A DNA stretch of 64,000 bases from NCBI RefSeq assembly GCF_003385845.1, contig NZ_QRDJ01000008.1, positions 620,001 to 684,000 of the forward strand, read 5' to 3'. The notes under the pieces were generated by a model. It was given only the letters and a program-made list of their open reading frames with translations, searched no databases and had not been told where the DNA came from. Made by a program: the position numbers and the translations under genes. Below, piece by piece: positions 1 through 9,745 of this stretch (position 1 is its first letter; the number at the start of each line of letters is the position of its first letter). This stretch comes from Kushneria indalinina DSM 14324 (GTDB lineage: Bacteria > Pseudomonadota > Gammaproteobacteria > Pseudomonadales > Halomonadaceae).

Positions 1-1023
1 TGCAATCCCTGGCAGCCAGCGCTGAGTGCCGGTGGCTCCAGCGGCGGCGCGGCCGCGGCGCTGGCCTGTCGCATGCTGCCCGTCGCTGACGGCAGCGACA
101 TGATGGGATCGCTGCGCAATCCGGCAGCATTCAATAACGTGTTTGGCCTGCGCCCATCCTTTGGTCGTGTGCCGGTGCTTTCAACCGGCGATAATTTCGG
201 TCAGCAGCTTTCAACGGCCGGGCCGATGGCGCGCAGCGTCGCGGATCTGGCTCGACTGCTCTCCCTTCAGGCCGGCCCCCATCCGAGCGTGCCGCTCTCC
301 ATTGCCGAAGACCCCGGGCTTTTGCTGCCGCCGTTTGATGCACCGCCCGCCGGTGCCCGCATCGGCTGGATCGGTGACTGGCAGGGATATCTGGCGATGG
401 AAGAGGGCATTGTGCCCCTGTGTGAAAAAGCACTGGGTGTCTTTCAGGCGCTGGGCTGCGAGGTAGAACATGTCACACCGGAGATGGATCCGGACTCGCT
501 CTGGTCAAGCTGGCAGGTGCTGCGACAGTGGTCCGTGGCCGGCAATCTGGCGTCCATCTGGCAGGACGACAGCCGTCGAGATGCGCTCAAGCCGGAGGCG
601 TGCTGGGAGATCGAGCGAGGCGTGGCGCTTTCGGCCATGCAGGTGCTGGAGGCCAATCGAATTCGCAGTCGCTGGTACGCCTGTCTGATCAAGCTTTTTG
701 AGTACTTTGATTATCTGGCCCTGCCATCGGCGCAGGTCTTTCCCTTTCCGGTGGCGCAGCGCTGGCCCACCGAGATTGATGGACGGTCGATGGATACCTA
801 TCACCGCTGGATGGAAGTGGTGATTCCCGGCTCGCTTTCCGGCTGTCCGGTGATCAGTCTGCCGGCAGGGTTTGGCCCGATGGGGCTGCCAATGGGGATT
901 CAACTGATCGGGCGTCATCGGGCCGAGCGCGCCATGCTGGCACTGGCGAGCGCTTATGAAGCGGCCGCCAGCGAATGGATCAATGCGCTGCCCGATGCGT
1001 TTAAAAAAGACGGCCCGTGCTGA
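1..1023 (+). CDS. Amidase signature family protein (5' truncated)
   Basis: The reading frame is open from base 1 to a TGA at 1021-1023, so the start of the gene lies outside the window. The visible 340 residues begin just before the Gly/Ser-rich amidase signature (GGSSGGAAAA, encoded at about 31-60). The DGSDMMGSLRNPA segment follows, whose MGS serine should be the nucleophile of the Ser-cisSer-Lys triad; the catalytic Lys would lie upstream. The C-terminal part (PVISLPAGFGPMGLPMGIQLIG) is typical of amidases. Enzymes of this family hydrolyse carboxamides. The substrate cannot be read from sequence, and GatA is unlikely because gatB/gatC are not adjacent. It converges on psd, only 45 bases away. 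Confidence 0.88.
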   Translation, partial: CNPWQPALSAGGSSGGAAAALACRMLPVADGSDMMGSLRNPAAFNNVFGLRPSFGRVPVLSTGDNFGQQLSTAGPMARSVADLARLLSLQAGPHPSVPLSIAEDPGLLLPPFDAPPAGARIGWIGDWQGYLAMEEGIVPLCEKALGVFQALGCEVEHVTPEMDPDSLWSSWQVLRQWSVAGNLASIWQDDSRRDALKPEACWEIERGVALSAMQVLEANRIRSRWYACLIKLFEYFDYLALPSAQVFPFPVAQRWPTEIDGRSMDTYHRWMEVVIPGSLSGCPVISLPAGFGPMGLPMGIQLIGRHRAERAMLALASAYEAAASEWINALPDAFKKDGPC

Positions 1024-1068
1024 TCAGGGCAAGGCAAGGCCCCCTTGTTCGACGAATTGATTCAGGGC

Positions 1069-1956
1069 TCAGGACAGCTCTTCGGGGGTGAGCGTATCGG
1101 CCGGGATGGTGGGGTCAGGCGCCAGCTGCTGGCCCAGACGAATCTTCATGCCGGGCGTGAGTGTGTCGTTGAAGGTATAGGCCTTTGGCAGACACATGAC
1201 GACAGAGGACCCCAGATGAAAGCGGCCCATCTCATCGCCCTTGCCCAGTGTGACATCGGCGTTGTTCCAGGCGGTGCCCTGGGGCTGGCGGGACTGCGGT
1301 GTGACCTGGCCGGCCCAGATGGTCTCGATTCCGGCGACGATCATCGCCCCCACCAGCACCAGCGCCATGGGTCCCAGCTCGGTCTCGAACAGACATACCA
1401 GCCGCTCGTTGCGGGCAAACAGGTTCGGCACTTCGCGGGCGGTGGCCTGATTGACCGAAAAGAGCCGGCCGGGCACGTAGATGGTGCGGATCAAACGCCC
1501 TTCAAGCGGCATGTGCACGCGGTGATAATCCCTCGGGGAGAGATAGACCGTGGCGAAACTGCCGTCGCGCAGCTCGGTCGCGGCGGCTTCGTCACCGCCG
1601 AGCAGGGCGGTCAGCGAGTAGGCGTGGCCCTTGGCCTGCATGAGCGTGCCGTAATCGATGCGCCCGAACTGGGAGAGCACGCCGTCGGCCGGGGAGACGA
1701 TCCCTGAGTCGATCGGGCGGGCATCGGGGCGCAGCGGCCGGGTGAAGAACTCGTTGAAGCTCTTGTAGCTGCTCAGATCGGGATTGAGGGCCTCGCTCAT
1801 GTCAACGTCATAGTGACGGGCAAAGCGCTGGATGAACGTATCGCGAATCCAGGGCGTGCGCGAATCGGCAAACTGTCCCGCCAGTCGGGAGATGGCGTGC
1901 TGGGGCAGCGGATATTGCAGCAGGGCAAACAGACGATCACGATTCAAAAGGGGCAC
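1069..1956 (-). CDS. psd: Phosphatidylserine decarboxylase proenzyme
   Basis: This 295-residue protein is of normal length for bacterial Psd. The enzyme decarboxylates phosphatidylserine to phosphatidylethanolamine at the inner membrane. The self-cleavage motif LGSS is visible at about residues 248-251, where the Ser of the small subunit becomes the pyruvoyl group. The family segments FFTRPLR and SPADG are also present, as is the [13 protein letters not shown] block. The start is a GTG at 1954-1956. It follows rhdA on the same strand with a 78-base gap that contains a GC-rich hairpin, so the two may share a transcript, as rhodanese and psd are also neighbours in pseudomonads. Confidence 0.96.
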   Translation of the reverse strand: MPLLNRDRLFALLQYPLPQHAISRLAGQFADSRTPWIRDTFIQRFARHYDVDMSEALNPDLSSYKSFNEFFTRPLRPDARPIDSGIVSPADGVLSQFGRIDYGTLMQAKGHAYSLTALLGGDEAAATELRDGSFATVYLSPRDYHRVHMPLEGRLIRTIYVPGRLFSVNQATAREVPNLFARNERLVCLFETELGPMALVLVGAMIVAGIETIWAGQVTPQSRQPQGTAWNNADVTLGKGDEMGRFHLGSSVVMCLPKAYTFNDTLTPGMKIRLGQQLAPDPTIPADTLTPEELS

Positions 1957-1991
1957 CAGAAGGCAGTGATGAGTGAGGGCAATGTTGCATA

Positions 1992-2027
1992 CCCCTGCCG
2001 GAGGCTCAAGCCCATGGCCGGCAGGGG
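1992..2027 (-). other. Intercistronic hairpin between rhdA and psd
   Basis: The ten bases CCCCTGCCGG at 1992-2001 are perfectly complementary to CCGGCAGGGG at 2018-2027, with a 16-base loop. No T-run follows on the minus strand, so this is not a classical intrinsic terminator. It may stabilise or process the rhdA-psd message. The role is inference. Confidence 0.5.
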
Positions 2028-2034
2028 CGGATCA

Positions 2035-2862
2035 TCAGGTCTCGATGGGTGTGTCGTCCCGGTTGCCCCACTCCTGCCACGAGCCGGGATAGGCGCGAAT
2101 GTTGTAGCCCAGCGTGTGACCGATCATCCAGGTCAGGCCGCTGCGATGGTGGCTCTGGCAATGAGTGGCAATTTCGCTTTCCGCGTCGATCCCCATGGCG
2201 ACCAGATCCCCCATCAGTTCCGATAGATCGCGCAGGCGCAGCTGACGGCCTTGATCCATGGTTTTGATCCAGTCCAGATTGACCGCACCCGGGATATGAC
2301 CCAACCGCTGATTGTTGCCCTTGAGGCCGTCATATTCGTCGGGGCTGCGCGCATCCCAGATGGCAAGAGTGGGGTCTTCAAGCCGTTCGATCAGCTCCTC
2401 GCGTCGAATGATCAGCGCCGGGCGTTCGATGCGGGCGTCATAATGCGATGGCGTGGGGGCTGTCTCGTCGGTCGCGACGGGCAGGTTTTCTCCCTTCCAG
2501 GCGTGAATGCCGCCGTTGAGATAGGACCACTGATCGTGACCCAGCAGGGTCAGCGTCCAGGCCAGCCGACCGGCCCAGCCGCCACCTTCATCGTCATAGA
2601 CGATCACATGCGTCTTCGGCGTCAGGCCAAGCTCGGAAAAAAGCGTCGATAAAGCCGCTTCGTCGGGGACGTCGTTGGCGACCGGCGGCTGGCCCGACAG
2701 CAGGCGGCGATAATCGAGAAAGATCGCCCCCGGCACGTGGCCGTCACGATAGCTCTGGGCATTGGCGGGAACATCAATGATCAAAAGATCGGGTGCCTCA
2801 AGATGCGCGGATAGCGCCTGGGCCTCGATAATTCGGGGGAACCTTGCCTCATCCTGTGACAT
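2035..2862 (-). CDS. rhdA: Two-domain rhodanese (thiosulfate:cyanide sulfurtransferase)
   Basis: The protein has two rhodanese domains in tandem (about residues 10-130 and 150-275). The second carries the active-site loop CQSHHRS with the persulfide-forming Cys at about residue 235. The CQ-HHR form of the loop is that of the Azotobacter/Pseudomonas RhdA type, not the CG-GVTA form of mammalian rhodanese. RhdA moves sulfane sulfur from thiosulfate to acceptors and has been linked to Fe-S and redox homeostasis. The ATG at 2860-2862 is preferred over the GTG two codons upstream, because a GGAG lies seven bases ahead of it. The gene sits directly upstream of psd on the same strand. Confidence 0.9.
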   Translation of the reverse strand: MSQDEARFPRIIEAQALSAHLEAPDLLIIDVPANAQSYRDGHVPGAIFLDYRRLLSGQPPVANDVPDEAALSTLFSELGLTPKTHVIVYDDEGGGWAGRLAWTLTLLGHDQWSYLNGGIHAWKGENLPVATDETAPTPSHYDARIERPALIIRREELIERLEDPTLAIWDARSPDEYDGLKGNNQRLGHIPGAVNLDWIKTMDQGRQLRLRDLSELMGDLVAMGIDAESEIATHCQSHHRSGLTWMIGHTLGYNIRAYPGSWQEWGNRDDTPIET

Positions 2863-3047
2863 CCTCACTCTCCTTTTAGCGACGCGAGCGGGTTAACATG
2901 GGCCCCAAGCATTGCATACTCGATGGCACCTCGCGAACGGTGGCAATGCCGGTCTTCAGGAACAGCGGTGTTTTGACAACATCACCTGCAATGACTCGAC
3001 CATAAATCAGGTATCAGAACGGACAACAGTGCAAGTGGAGAGTCAGC

Positions 3048-4376
3048 GTGCTCGAATCATTTTTTAAAATAACAAGTCAGGGCAGCAGCGTACGTCGCGA
3101 TATCCTGGCCGGGATCGCCACCTTCCTGGCGGCCATGTACATCATTGTGGTCAACCCGACCATCATGAGTGCTGCGGGGATTCCCTTTGCCAGTGCTCTG
3201 ACCGCCACCGTGCTGGTCAGTTTCTTTGGCAGCCTGATGATGGGGCTTTATGCGCGCAACCCGATCCTGGTCGCACCGGGCATGGGCATCAATGCGCTGT
3301 TTACCTACACGATGGTCATCGGGGCGGGCATTCCCTGGCAGACGGCGCTGGGCTGCGTGTTCTGGGCGGGGATTCTGTTTGCCGTGCTGGCGGTGTTCAA
3401 CGTGCGCCGCTATATCATCGATGCCATCCCGGCACAGCTACGCTATGCGATCTCCTGTGGCATCGGGCTTTTCATTACGGTCATTGGCCTGGTCAATGCG
3501 GGCTTTCTGGTCAGCAATCCGGCCACCGTGGTGGGACTGGGCGAGATGTCGCCGACGCTTGTGACCTTTCTGATCGGGCTCGCCATTACAGCGGTTCTGG
3601 TGGCGCGCAACATGCCGGGCGCGCTGATCATCGGGATTGTTGCAACCACGGTAATGGCCACGGCCATCGGGCGGCTCTGGGGCGATGCCAGCGCGTTCTC
3701 TCCCACGGGCAGTGCGACACTGGTCAATTTCGAAGGCATCTTTGCGCTGCCGGATTTCAGCGCCGTGGGACAGCTGGATCTGATCGGGGCGCTCAATGTC
3801 ATTTACTGGCCGTTTATTTTTGTGGTGCTGTTCACCACGTTTTTTGACGCCCTATCGACGTTTATGGGCGTGTGCCAGGCCGGCAAGCTGCTCGATCGCA
3901 ACGGCGAGCCGCGCAACATTCGCCAGTCCATGATGGTGGATGCCATGTCGGCGGTCATTTCGGCGCCGCTGGGCACCAGTCCGGCCAACGCCTATGTGGA
4001 GTCGGCGGCGGGCATCAGCCAGGGCGGACGCTCGGGCCTGGTGGCGGTGACGGCGGCGCTGCTCTTTCTGCCGTTTCTCTTTTTGTCGCCGCTCTTGTCG
4101 CTGGTGCCCTCGATCGCCACGGCGCCGGCGCTGATCATGGTGGGCGTGTTCATGCTCGACCCGATTCGCCACATCAACTGGTATGAGTTTGATGACGCCA
4201 TTCCGGCCTTTATCGCCATGATCCTGATCCCGCTGACCTACTCGATCACCCATGGCGTGGTCTTCGGCTTTCTGGCGTTTGTGGTGGTCAAGGCAGGCGT
4301 TGGCAAGCGTCACGAGATTCGCCCGACCATGTGGATTCTGGCCGCGCTGTCGCTGCTGTTGCTGTTTCAGGAGTAG
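3048..4376 (+). CDS. NCS2 family purine permease (AzgA type, adenine/guanine/hypoxanthine)
   Basis: The product is 442 residues and strongly hydrophobic, with about 12-14 membrane segments. The N-terminal segment (DILAGIATFLAAMYIIVVNP) and the motif GMGINALFTY are hallmarks of the AzgA/YjcD/PurP branch of nucleobase-cation symporters. The FTTFFDALSTFMGVCQ and SPANAYVESAAGI segments also match that branch. The likely role is proton-coupled uptake of adenine, guanine or hypoxanthine across the inner membrane. The start is a GTG with GTGGAG seven bases upstream. It stands alone, divergent from rhdA and convergent with rsgA, with a bidirectional terminator behind it. Substrate choice among purines cannot be settled here. 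Confidence 0.9.
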   Translation: MLESFFKITSQGSSVRRDILAGIATFLAAMYIIVVNPTIMSAAGIPFASALTATVLVSFFGSLMMGLYARNPILVAPGMGINALFTYTMVIGAGIPWQTALGCVFWAGILFAVLAVFNVRRYIIDAIPAQLRYAISCGIGLFITVIGLVNAGFLVSNPATVVGLGEMSPTLVTFLIGLAITAVLVARNMPGALIIGIVATTVMATAIGRLWGDASAFSPTGSATLVNFEGIFALPDFSAVGQLDLIGALNVIYWPFIFVVLFTTFFDALSTFMGVCQAGKLLDRNGEPRNIRQSMMVDAMSAVISAPLGTSPANAYVESAAGISQGGRSGLVAVTAALLFLPFLFLSPLLSLVPSIATAPALIMVGVFMLDPIRHINWYEFDDAIPAFIAMILIPLTYSITHGVVFGFLAFVVVKAGVGKRHEIRPTMWILAALSLLLLFQE

Positions 4377-4410
4377 GGCGCTTCAGGGAAATTCCGGCAT
4401 CACGCCTGAA

Positions 4411-4437
4411 AAGGGCCGCCCGAGGGCGGCCCTTTTT
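4411..4437. terminator. Bidirectional intrinsic terminator between the purine permease and rsgA
   Basis: A perfect 11-bp stem, AAGGGCCGCCC with GGGCGGCCCTT, is closed by a two-base loop (GA), in practice a four-base loop. A T-run follows on the plus strand and an A-run precedes it, so it can stop both convergent genes. Confidence 0.85.
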
Positions 4438-4462
4438 GTGTCGGCGGCACGGGGTCAGGCGA

Positions 4463-5479
4463 TCAGCGCGGTGGGGCGTTGAGCTCATGCACGATGCGGC
4501 GAAAGCTCTCCAGTCGCTCGGGAAGGATCTCGCCGGTTTCTGCCGCCTCGAGAATGGCGCAGCCGGGTTCAAGGCGGTGGCGGCAGTCGCGAAAGCGGCA
4601 GTGGCCCAGATAGGGGCGAAACTCGATAAAGCCGTTTTCGACCTGCTGTTCATCAAGATGGCCCAGACCGAACTCGCGGATACCGGGGGAGTCGATCAGT
4701 GCGCCGCTGCCCTGGCTGAAGTGGTAAAGCCGGGCCGTGGTGGTGGTGTGACGGCCCTTGCGACTGTCCACCGAGAGCTCGCCCACCGCCAGTGACTCGT
4801 CGGGCAACAGCGCATCGATCAGGGAGGACTTGCCCACCCCGCTCTGGCCAACAAAGACGGCCGTGGTGTCATCCATGGCGGCGATCAGATCCTCAAGACC
4901 GTCGTCACGCCGGGTCGAGGCGCCGATGACCGGGTAGCCCAGCGCGCGGTAACGGCTGGCAAGCGCGTGCAGCGCGTGATGCTCATCGAGCAGGTCGATC
5001 TTGTTGAGCACCAGCGCCGGGGCGATGCCGGTGGCCTCGGCGGCGACCAGATAGCGGTCGATCAGAAAGGGGTGAGGCTCGGGCTCCACGGCAAACACGA
5101 TCATGATGCGATCGATGTTGGCCGCCACACTCTTGAGCCGGCCGCGGGCGTCAGGGCGCTCCAGCGTCGAGTAACGCTCCAGGCGTGCCTCGACCACGCC
5201 GGTGCCATCGCTTGCCTCGCGCCAGCTGACCCGGTCACCGGTGACCAGGGTATCGAGATTGGCCCTAAGATGGCACAGGTGGCGCACGCCGTCGGTGCCT
5301 TCCACTTCCATGTTGCGCCCGAAGTGGGCCACCACGCGGCCGAGCTGTTCGCTGCCGTATTCCCCTTCAGCCAGCTGGCGCTGATCGATCTGCTCGCGCT
5401 TTTCGGCGCGTTTGGCACGCTCGGCCTGGACCTTCTCGACACGCCAGCGCTGCTGGCGGGATAGCTTGCGTTGACTCAT
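4463..5479 (-). CDS. rsgA: Small ribosomal subunit biogenesis GTPase RsgA
   Basis: The 338-residue protein shows the circularly permuted GTPase order of the YjeQ/RsgA family. An N-terminal OB fold is followed by G4 (NKID, 159-162), then the P-loop GQSGVGKSS (211-219), then G3 (DSPG, 263-266). The C-terminal zinc knuckle has Cys294, Cys299, His301 and Cys307. RsgA binds the 30S subunit late in maturation and is activated by it. The basic, coiled N-terminal 35 residues are usual in gammaproteobacteria. It is divergent from orn with a 154-base gap; the same rsgA/orn divergence occurs in E. coli. Confidence 0.97.
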   Translation of the reverse strand: MSQRKLSRQQRWRVEKVQAERAKRAEKREQIDQRQLAEGEYGSEQLGRVVAHFGRNMEVEGTDGVRHLCHLRANLDTLVTGDRVSWREASDGTGVVEARLERYSTLERPDARGRLKSVAANIDRIMIVFAVEPEPHPFLIDRYLVAAEATGIAPALVLNKIDLLDEHHALHALASRYRALGYPVIGASTRRDDGLEDLIAAMDDTTAVFVGQSGVGKSSLIDALLPDESLAVGELSVDSRKGRHTTTTARLYHFSQGSGALIDSPGIREFGLGHLDEQQVENGFIEFRPYLGHCRFRDCRHRLEPGCAILEAAETGEILPERLESFRRIVHELNAPPR

Positions 5480-5633
5480 GAAACTCCTGGGCTATCGTGG
5501 GCTTGCGCACCGGCGCCGATCCCGGCTGGTGGAAAGCGTCGCGCAATTGTACGCTTGAGGGCATTCGTGTTTCATCCCGGCCCGTTCAGGGGCATCGGGA
5601 GGAATCTCCCTTCAAGTCTATCCGGAAAGTGTC

Positions 5634-6179
5634 ATGAGTACTCAAAACGAACGTCTGATCTGGATCGATCTCGAAATGACCGGTCTGGATCCAGTGCGCG
5701 ACCGCATTATCGAGATCGCCACCATCGTCACCGACAGCCAGCTCAACATCATCGCCGAAGGGCCGGTGATGGCCATTCACCAGAGCGATGAGCAGCTCGC
5801 GCTCATGGATGACTGGAACACCCGCACCCATGGCGGTACGGGGCTAACGGAGAGGGTACGTCAGAGCCCGGTCTCCACGCAGGAAGCCGAGGCGGCGACC
5901 CTGCGCTTTCTGGAACAGCACATCGAGAAGGGCGCCTCACCGATGTGCGGCAACAGTGTCCATCAGGACCGGCGGTTCATGCAGCACGAGATGCAGGCGC
6001 TGGAAGCCTTTTTCCACTACCGCAATCTGGATGTGTCCACGCTCAAGGAACTGGCACGGCGCTGGAAGCCGGCGGCGCTTGAGGGCCTCACCAAAAAGGG
6101 CACCCATCTGGCACTCGACGACATTCGCGACTCCATCGAGGAGCTGCGCCATTACCGAACGCATCTGCTGGCGCTGTAA
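5634..6179 (+). CDS. orn: Oligoribonuclease
   Basis: This 181-residue protein is a DEDDh 3'-to-5' exoribonuclease that degrades two- to five-nucleotide RNAs, including pGpG from c-di-GMP turnover. The acidic residues Asp12 and Glu14 (IDLEMTG), Asp112 and Asp163, with His158 in GTHLALDD, make up the catalytic set. Length and the whole sequence match the family. The ATG is preceded by GGAAAG. It is divergent from rsgA and converges on queG only 11 bases away, with no obvious intrinsic terminator between them. Confidence 0.97.
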   Translation: MSTQNERLIWIDLEMTGLDPVRDRIIEIATIVTDSQLNIIAEGPVMAIHQSDEQLALMDDWNTRTHGGTGLTERVRQSPVSTQEAEAATLRFLEQHIEKGASPMCGNSVHQDRRFMQHEMQALEAFFHYRNLDVSTLKELARRWKPAALEGLTKKGTHLALDDIRDSIEELRHYRTHLLAL

Positions 6180-6190
6180 GCCTTCCTTAA

Positions 6191-7387
6191 TCAGGCGGGC
6201 GCTCGCGCGATGATATCGCTGTAGCCCGCCTCAATCAGCGGTGGCTCGGAAACCTCCCGGCCTTCGTCCCGCTTTAGATACTGCTCTGACAGTGCCCAGC
6301 GCACGTGCTCGCGTACCAGATCGCTGGGCCAGGCCAGCCGCGCGCGAAGTGCTGCGACAATCTCTTCACTAAAGGGCGCGTTGCCCAGGCCCACGGACAG
6401 GTTGCGCAGCCAGCGCTCATAGCCCAGTCGGCGGATGGCACTGCCCTGGGTATGCTCGAGAAATTCCGGCTCGCTCCAGTTGAACAGATCGACCAGCCGG
6501 GCGCGGTCCAGTGCGTGGCGCGGGGCAAAGTCCGGCTCGCGGGTGGCGCGCGTAAAGCGTGTGAAGGGACAGACGAGCTGACAGTCGTCACAGCCAAAAA
6601 CGCGGTTGCCCATGGCGCGTCGATATTCCAGCGGAATGGGACCGTGCTTTTCGATGGTGAGATAGGAGATGCAGCGACGGGCATCGATCACCTTGTCATC
6701 CACGATGGCGCCGGTCGGACACCAGGTCTGACAGCGGGTGCATTTGCCGCAGTGGTCGCGCTCGAAGGGTTGATCCACCGGCAGGGGCAGGTCGGTATAC
6801 AGCTCGCCGAGAAAGAACAGTGATCCGGCCTGCGGGTTGAGAATCATCGCATTCTTGCCAAACCAGCCGATGCCGGCCTTTTGCGCCAGCGCGCGTTCCA
6901 TGACGGGGGCGGAATCCACAAAGGCGCGAAAGCCGAAGTCACCGATCTCCTGTTGCAGCTTCTGGGCCAGCTGGGTCAGACGCTTGCGGATCAGCTTGTG
7001 ATAGTCGCGCCCGAGCGCGTAACGTGCCACATAGGCGCGCTCCGGCTGACCCAGCACGCGCGTACTCTCGATTTCGGGCGGCAGGTAGTCCATGCGCACG
7101 CTGATAATACGCAGCGTGCCGGGCTCCAGTTCGGCCGGCCGGGTACGCTTGGTACCGTGACGTGCCATGTAATCCATCTCGCCGTGATAGCCCGCCTCGA
7201 GCCATCGATTCAGATAGGCCTCGTGCGCGTCGAGATCGGTATCGGTGATGCCCAGCTGCTGAAAGCCCAGCTCACGCGCCCAGATGCGCAGTTTGTCTGC
7301 CATCTCGGCGGGATCAAGCGCCCGGGCGGCGTCGGAGCTTGCGGAGGCGCTGGCGTTTTCGGCTCTGGCAGTCTTTGAAGTGGTCAT
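6191..7387 (-). CDS. queG: Epoxyqueuosine reductase QueG
   Basis: QueG is a cobalamin-dependent [4Fe-4S] enzyme that reduces epoxyqueuosine to queuosine in tRNA, the last step of that modification. Two cluster-binding sets are visible: Cys213, Cys216, Cys219 and Cys223, then Cys266, Cys269 and Cys273, with Cys239 nearby. The conserved segment GRDYHKLIRKRL is at about 126-137. At 398 residues it is slightly longer than usual because of a 25-residue Ala/Ser-rich N-terminal stretch; translation could begin further in. In E. coli queG is divergent from nnr, and the same arrangement is kept here. Confidence 0.95.
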   Translation of the reverse strand: MTTSKTARAENASASASSDAARALDPAEMADKLRIWARELGFQQLGITDTDLDAHEAYLNRWLEAGYHGEMDYMARHGTKRTRPAELEPGTLRIISVRMDYLPPEIESTRVLGQPERAYVARYALGRDYHKLIRKRLTQLAQKLQQEIGDFGFRAFVDSAPVMERALAQKAGIGWFGKNAMILNPQAGSLFFLGELYTDLPLPVDQPFERDHCGKCTRCQTWCPTGAIVDDKVIDARRCISYLTIEKHGPIPLEYRRAMGNRVFGCDDCQLVCPFTRFTRATREPDFAPRHALDRARLVDLFNWSEPEFLEHTQGSAIRRLGYERWLRNLSVGLGNAPFSEEIVAALRARLAWPSDLVREHVRWALSEQYLKRDEGREVSEPPLIEAGYSDIIARAPA

Positions 7388-7621
7388 GGCATTCGAGCCT
7401 CGAGGCTCGGTGTGACGGGGACGTGATGGATGCCGGGCAGAAAGGGCACGGTATATAGCGGGTTAGTATGACAGCGCAGGGGCCCGCAGACCAAAGGGGC
7501 AAGCGCCTCTTTTGCCATGACAGGACGTGCGCGCCCGGAACCCGTCCGGGTGTGCGGGGTCACAACACTGCCTGTCCGACAAGAATCAATGACATGGATG
7601 GTCCGCAAGGAGAAAGCCACG

Positions 7622-9121
7622 ATGGCGAACGCACGACTCTACAGCGCAGAGCAGGTACAAACACTGGATCAACGCACCGTGACACAGGGTGTGCCCGGGT
7701 TTGCCCTGATGATGCAGGCCGGGCAGGCCGCCCTTGAAGCAATCGTTGAACGCTGGCCGCGGGCACGACATCTGTGCGTGTTTTGTGGCAGCGGCAACAA
7801 CGGCGGGGACGGCTATGTCGTGGCGGCGCTGGCGCTTCAAAAGGGACTTGATGTGCAGCTTGTGGCCCTGCGAGCGCCGGATGAACTCCAGGGTGAAGCC
7901 GCCGATGCCGTACATCTGGCCCGCGAAAGCGGCGTCAATATCGACGACTGGCATCAGGGGCATGAGATCGCACCCGAAACGGACGTGATTGTCGATGCGT
8001 TGCTCGGGACCGGAAGCCGGGGCGAGATACGTTCTCCGTTTGATGAGGCCATCGCGCGCATTAATTCAGCCTCACAACCGGTGGTGTCACTGGATATCCC
8101 CTCGGGGCTGAACGCCGATACCGGGGCGCTGCTGGGCGAGACGGTCGAGGCCGATCTGACGGTCACGTTTATCGCGCGCAAGTTCGGCCTGTATACCGGG
8201 CAGGCGAGCGATGTTACCGGCGAGATCGTGCTGGCGCCCTTGAGCGTCTCCGAGGCAACGCTGGCGGCCAGTGAGTATACGGGGGAGCTGCTTGTGGCCG
8301 AGCGGCTTCATGACACGCTGACCCGGCGTCGTCCAACCACCCACAAGGGCGACTGCGGGCATCTGCTGGTCGTCGGCGGCCAGCCCGGCTTTGGCGGTTC
8401 AACCATCATGAGCGCCGAAACCGCCGCGCGGCTGGGCGCCGGGCTGGTCAGTCTGGCCACGGCCGCTGTCCATATCCCGCCGGCGCTGACCCGCTGCCCG
8501 GAAATGATGGTGCGCGAGGCCCGCAACGGTCTGGATATCGAGGCGCTGGTCGACAAGGCGACTGCCGTGTTGATCGGCCCGGGGCTGGGGCAGGGTGCCT
8601 GGGGGCAGGGGCTGATGCAGACCGTCATGAACGCTGCAGGCCCCCGGCTTGTGGATGCCGACGGCCTTCACCTGCTGGCGGCAGGCTACGCCGGTGAGCG
8701 ACGTGATGGCTGGATTCTGACCCCACACCCGGGCGAGGCGGCCATGCTGCTGGACTGCGGTGTCGCCGAGGTGCAGAAGGATCGCTATCAGGCCGCGCTG
8801 GCCCTGCACCGTCGCTACGGCGGTGTCATCGTGCTCAAGGGCGCCGGGACGCTGGTGGTCGGCGGTGAAGGCTCCGATAACTGCTTTATCAGCCCCTTCG
8901 GTAACCCGGGCATGGCCTCCGGCGGCATGGGCGATGTGCTGGGTGGCATGATCGCCTCGCTGCTGGTGCAGGGCCTTTCGCCCCTGGAAGCTGCGGCCAG
9001 TGGTGTTTTGATTCATGGTCTGGCCGCCGATGATGCCGCGAGTGACCATGGTGAGCGTGGCCTGCTGGCAAGCGATCTGGCATGCTACGCGCGCCGTCGA
9101 GCTAATCCCGACAGGCGATAG
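7622..9121 (+). CDS. nnr: Bifunctional NAD(P)H-hydrate epimerase / ADP-dependent dehydratase
   Basis: This fusion repairs damaged NADH and NADPH hydrates. The N-terminal YjeF epimerase domain (about 1-215) contains GSGNNGGDGY. The C-terminal ribokinase-like dehydratase (about 225-499) contains GNPGMASGGMGDVLGG near 425-440. I place the start at the ATG at 7622 because AAGGAG lies nine bases upstream. An in-frame ATG at 7517 would add 35 residues that look non-homologous. It heads the run nnr-tsaE-amiB-mutL-miaA-hfq-hflX-hflKC, the same order as in E. coli. Confidence 0.95.
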   Translation: MANARLYSAEQVQTLDQRTVTQGVPGFALMMQAGQAALEAIVERWPRARHLCVFCGSGNNGGDGYVVAALALQKGLDVQLVALRAPDELQGEAADAVHLARESGVNIDDWHQGHEIAPETDVIVDALLGTGSRGEIRSPFDEAIARINSASQPVVSLDIPSGLNADTGALLGETVEADLTVTFIARKFGLYTGQASDVTGEIVLAPLSVSEATLAASEYTGELLVAERLHDTLTRRRPTTHKGDCGHLLVVGGQPGFGGSTIMSAETAARLGAGLVSLATAAVHIPPALTRCPEMMVREARNGLDIEALVDKATAVLIGPGLGQGAWGQGLMQTVMNAAGPRLVDADGLHLLAAGYAGERRDGWILTPHPGEAAMLLDCGVAEVQKDRYQAALALHRRYGGVIVLKGAGTLVVGGEGSDNCFISPFGNPGMASGGMGDVLGGMIASLLVQGLSPLEAAASGVLIHGLAADDAASDHGERGLLASDLACYARRRANPDRR

Positions 9122-9189
9122 GATGTCATCGGCATGACGACCTGCCGATATCGGCGCAGGTCACTTATCAGGTTATAGAGTGGGACAAC

Positions 9190-9675
9190 GTGAGCAAGAC
9201 AACCATTACCCTTGAACCCGGCGATGAAACCGCCCAGGTCGCCATTGGCTGCCAGCTGGCCGAGGCGCTTGAGTATCGTGGCATCGTCTATCTCAACGGA
9301 GAACTGGGCGCCGGCAAGACCACTCTGGCGCGTGGCGTTCTGCGGGCTCTGGGGCATGATGGCGCGGTCAAGAGTCCGACCTATACGCTGGTGGAGCCCT
9401 ATGATTTCGATAGGGGCCGGGTGTATCACTTTGATCTTTATCGTCTGGGAGACCCGGAGGAGCTCGAGTTTCTTGGGGCGCGCGACATGTTTGCCGATGA
9501 GGCGCTGATGCTGGTGGAGTGGCCGGTGCGTGGTGAAGGCTGGCTGCCGGCTGCCGATGTTGTCATTACGCTGTCGCTGATCCAGCCGGGGCGACGTCTG
9601 GTGCTGGAGGCCGGCAGCGATCACGGGGTGCAGGCCCTGCAACGATTGGCGGTGTCTTCCCGGGAGATTCCATGA
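9190..9675 (+). CDS. tsaE: tRNA threonylcarbamoyladenosine biosynthesis ATPase TsaE
   Basis: TsaE is the small P-loop ATPase that works with TsaB, TsaC and TsaD to make t6A37 in ANN-decoding tRNAs. The Walker A motif GELGAGKTTLARG lies at residues 37-49, and the SPTYTLVEPY and VYHFDLYRL blocks are diagnostic. Length (161 residues) is normal. The start is GTG at 9190; no closer ATG fits. It lies 68 bases after nnr and ends 67 bases before amiB. Confidence 0.96.
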   Translation: MSKTTITLEPGDETAQVAIGCQLAEALEYRGIVYLNGELGAGKTTLARGVLRALGHDGAVKSPTYTLVEPYDFDRGRVYHFDLYRLGDPEELEFLGARDMFADEALMLVEWPVRGEGWLPAADVVITLSLIQPGRRLVLEAGSDHGVQALQRLAVSSREIP

Positions 9676-9745
9676 TGGCTTCGGGGCTTTTACCGGGCCT
9701 GCCCGAGGTACCCGCCATGAACACCAATACAGTGATAAGGCAGTG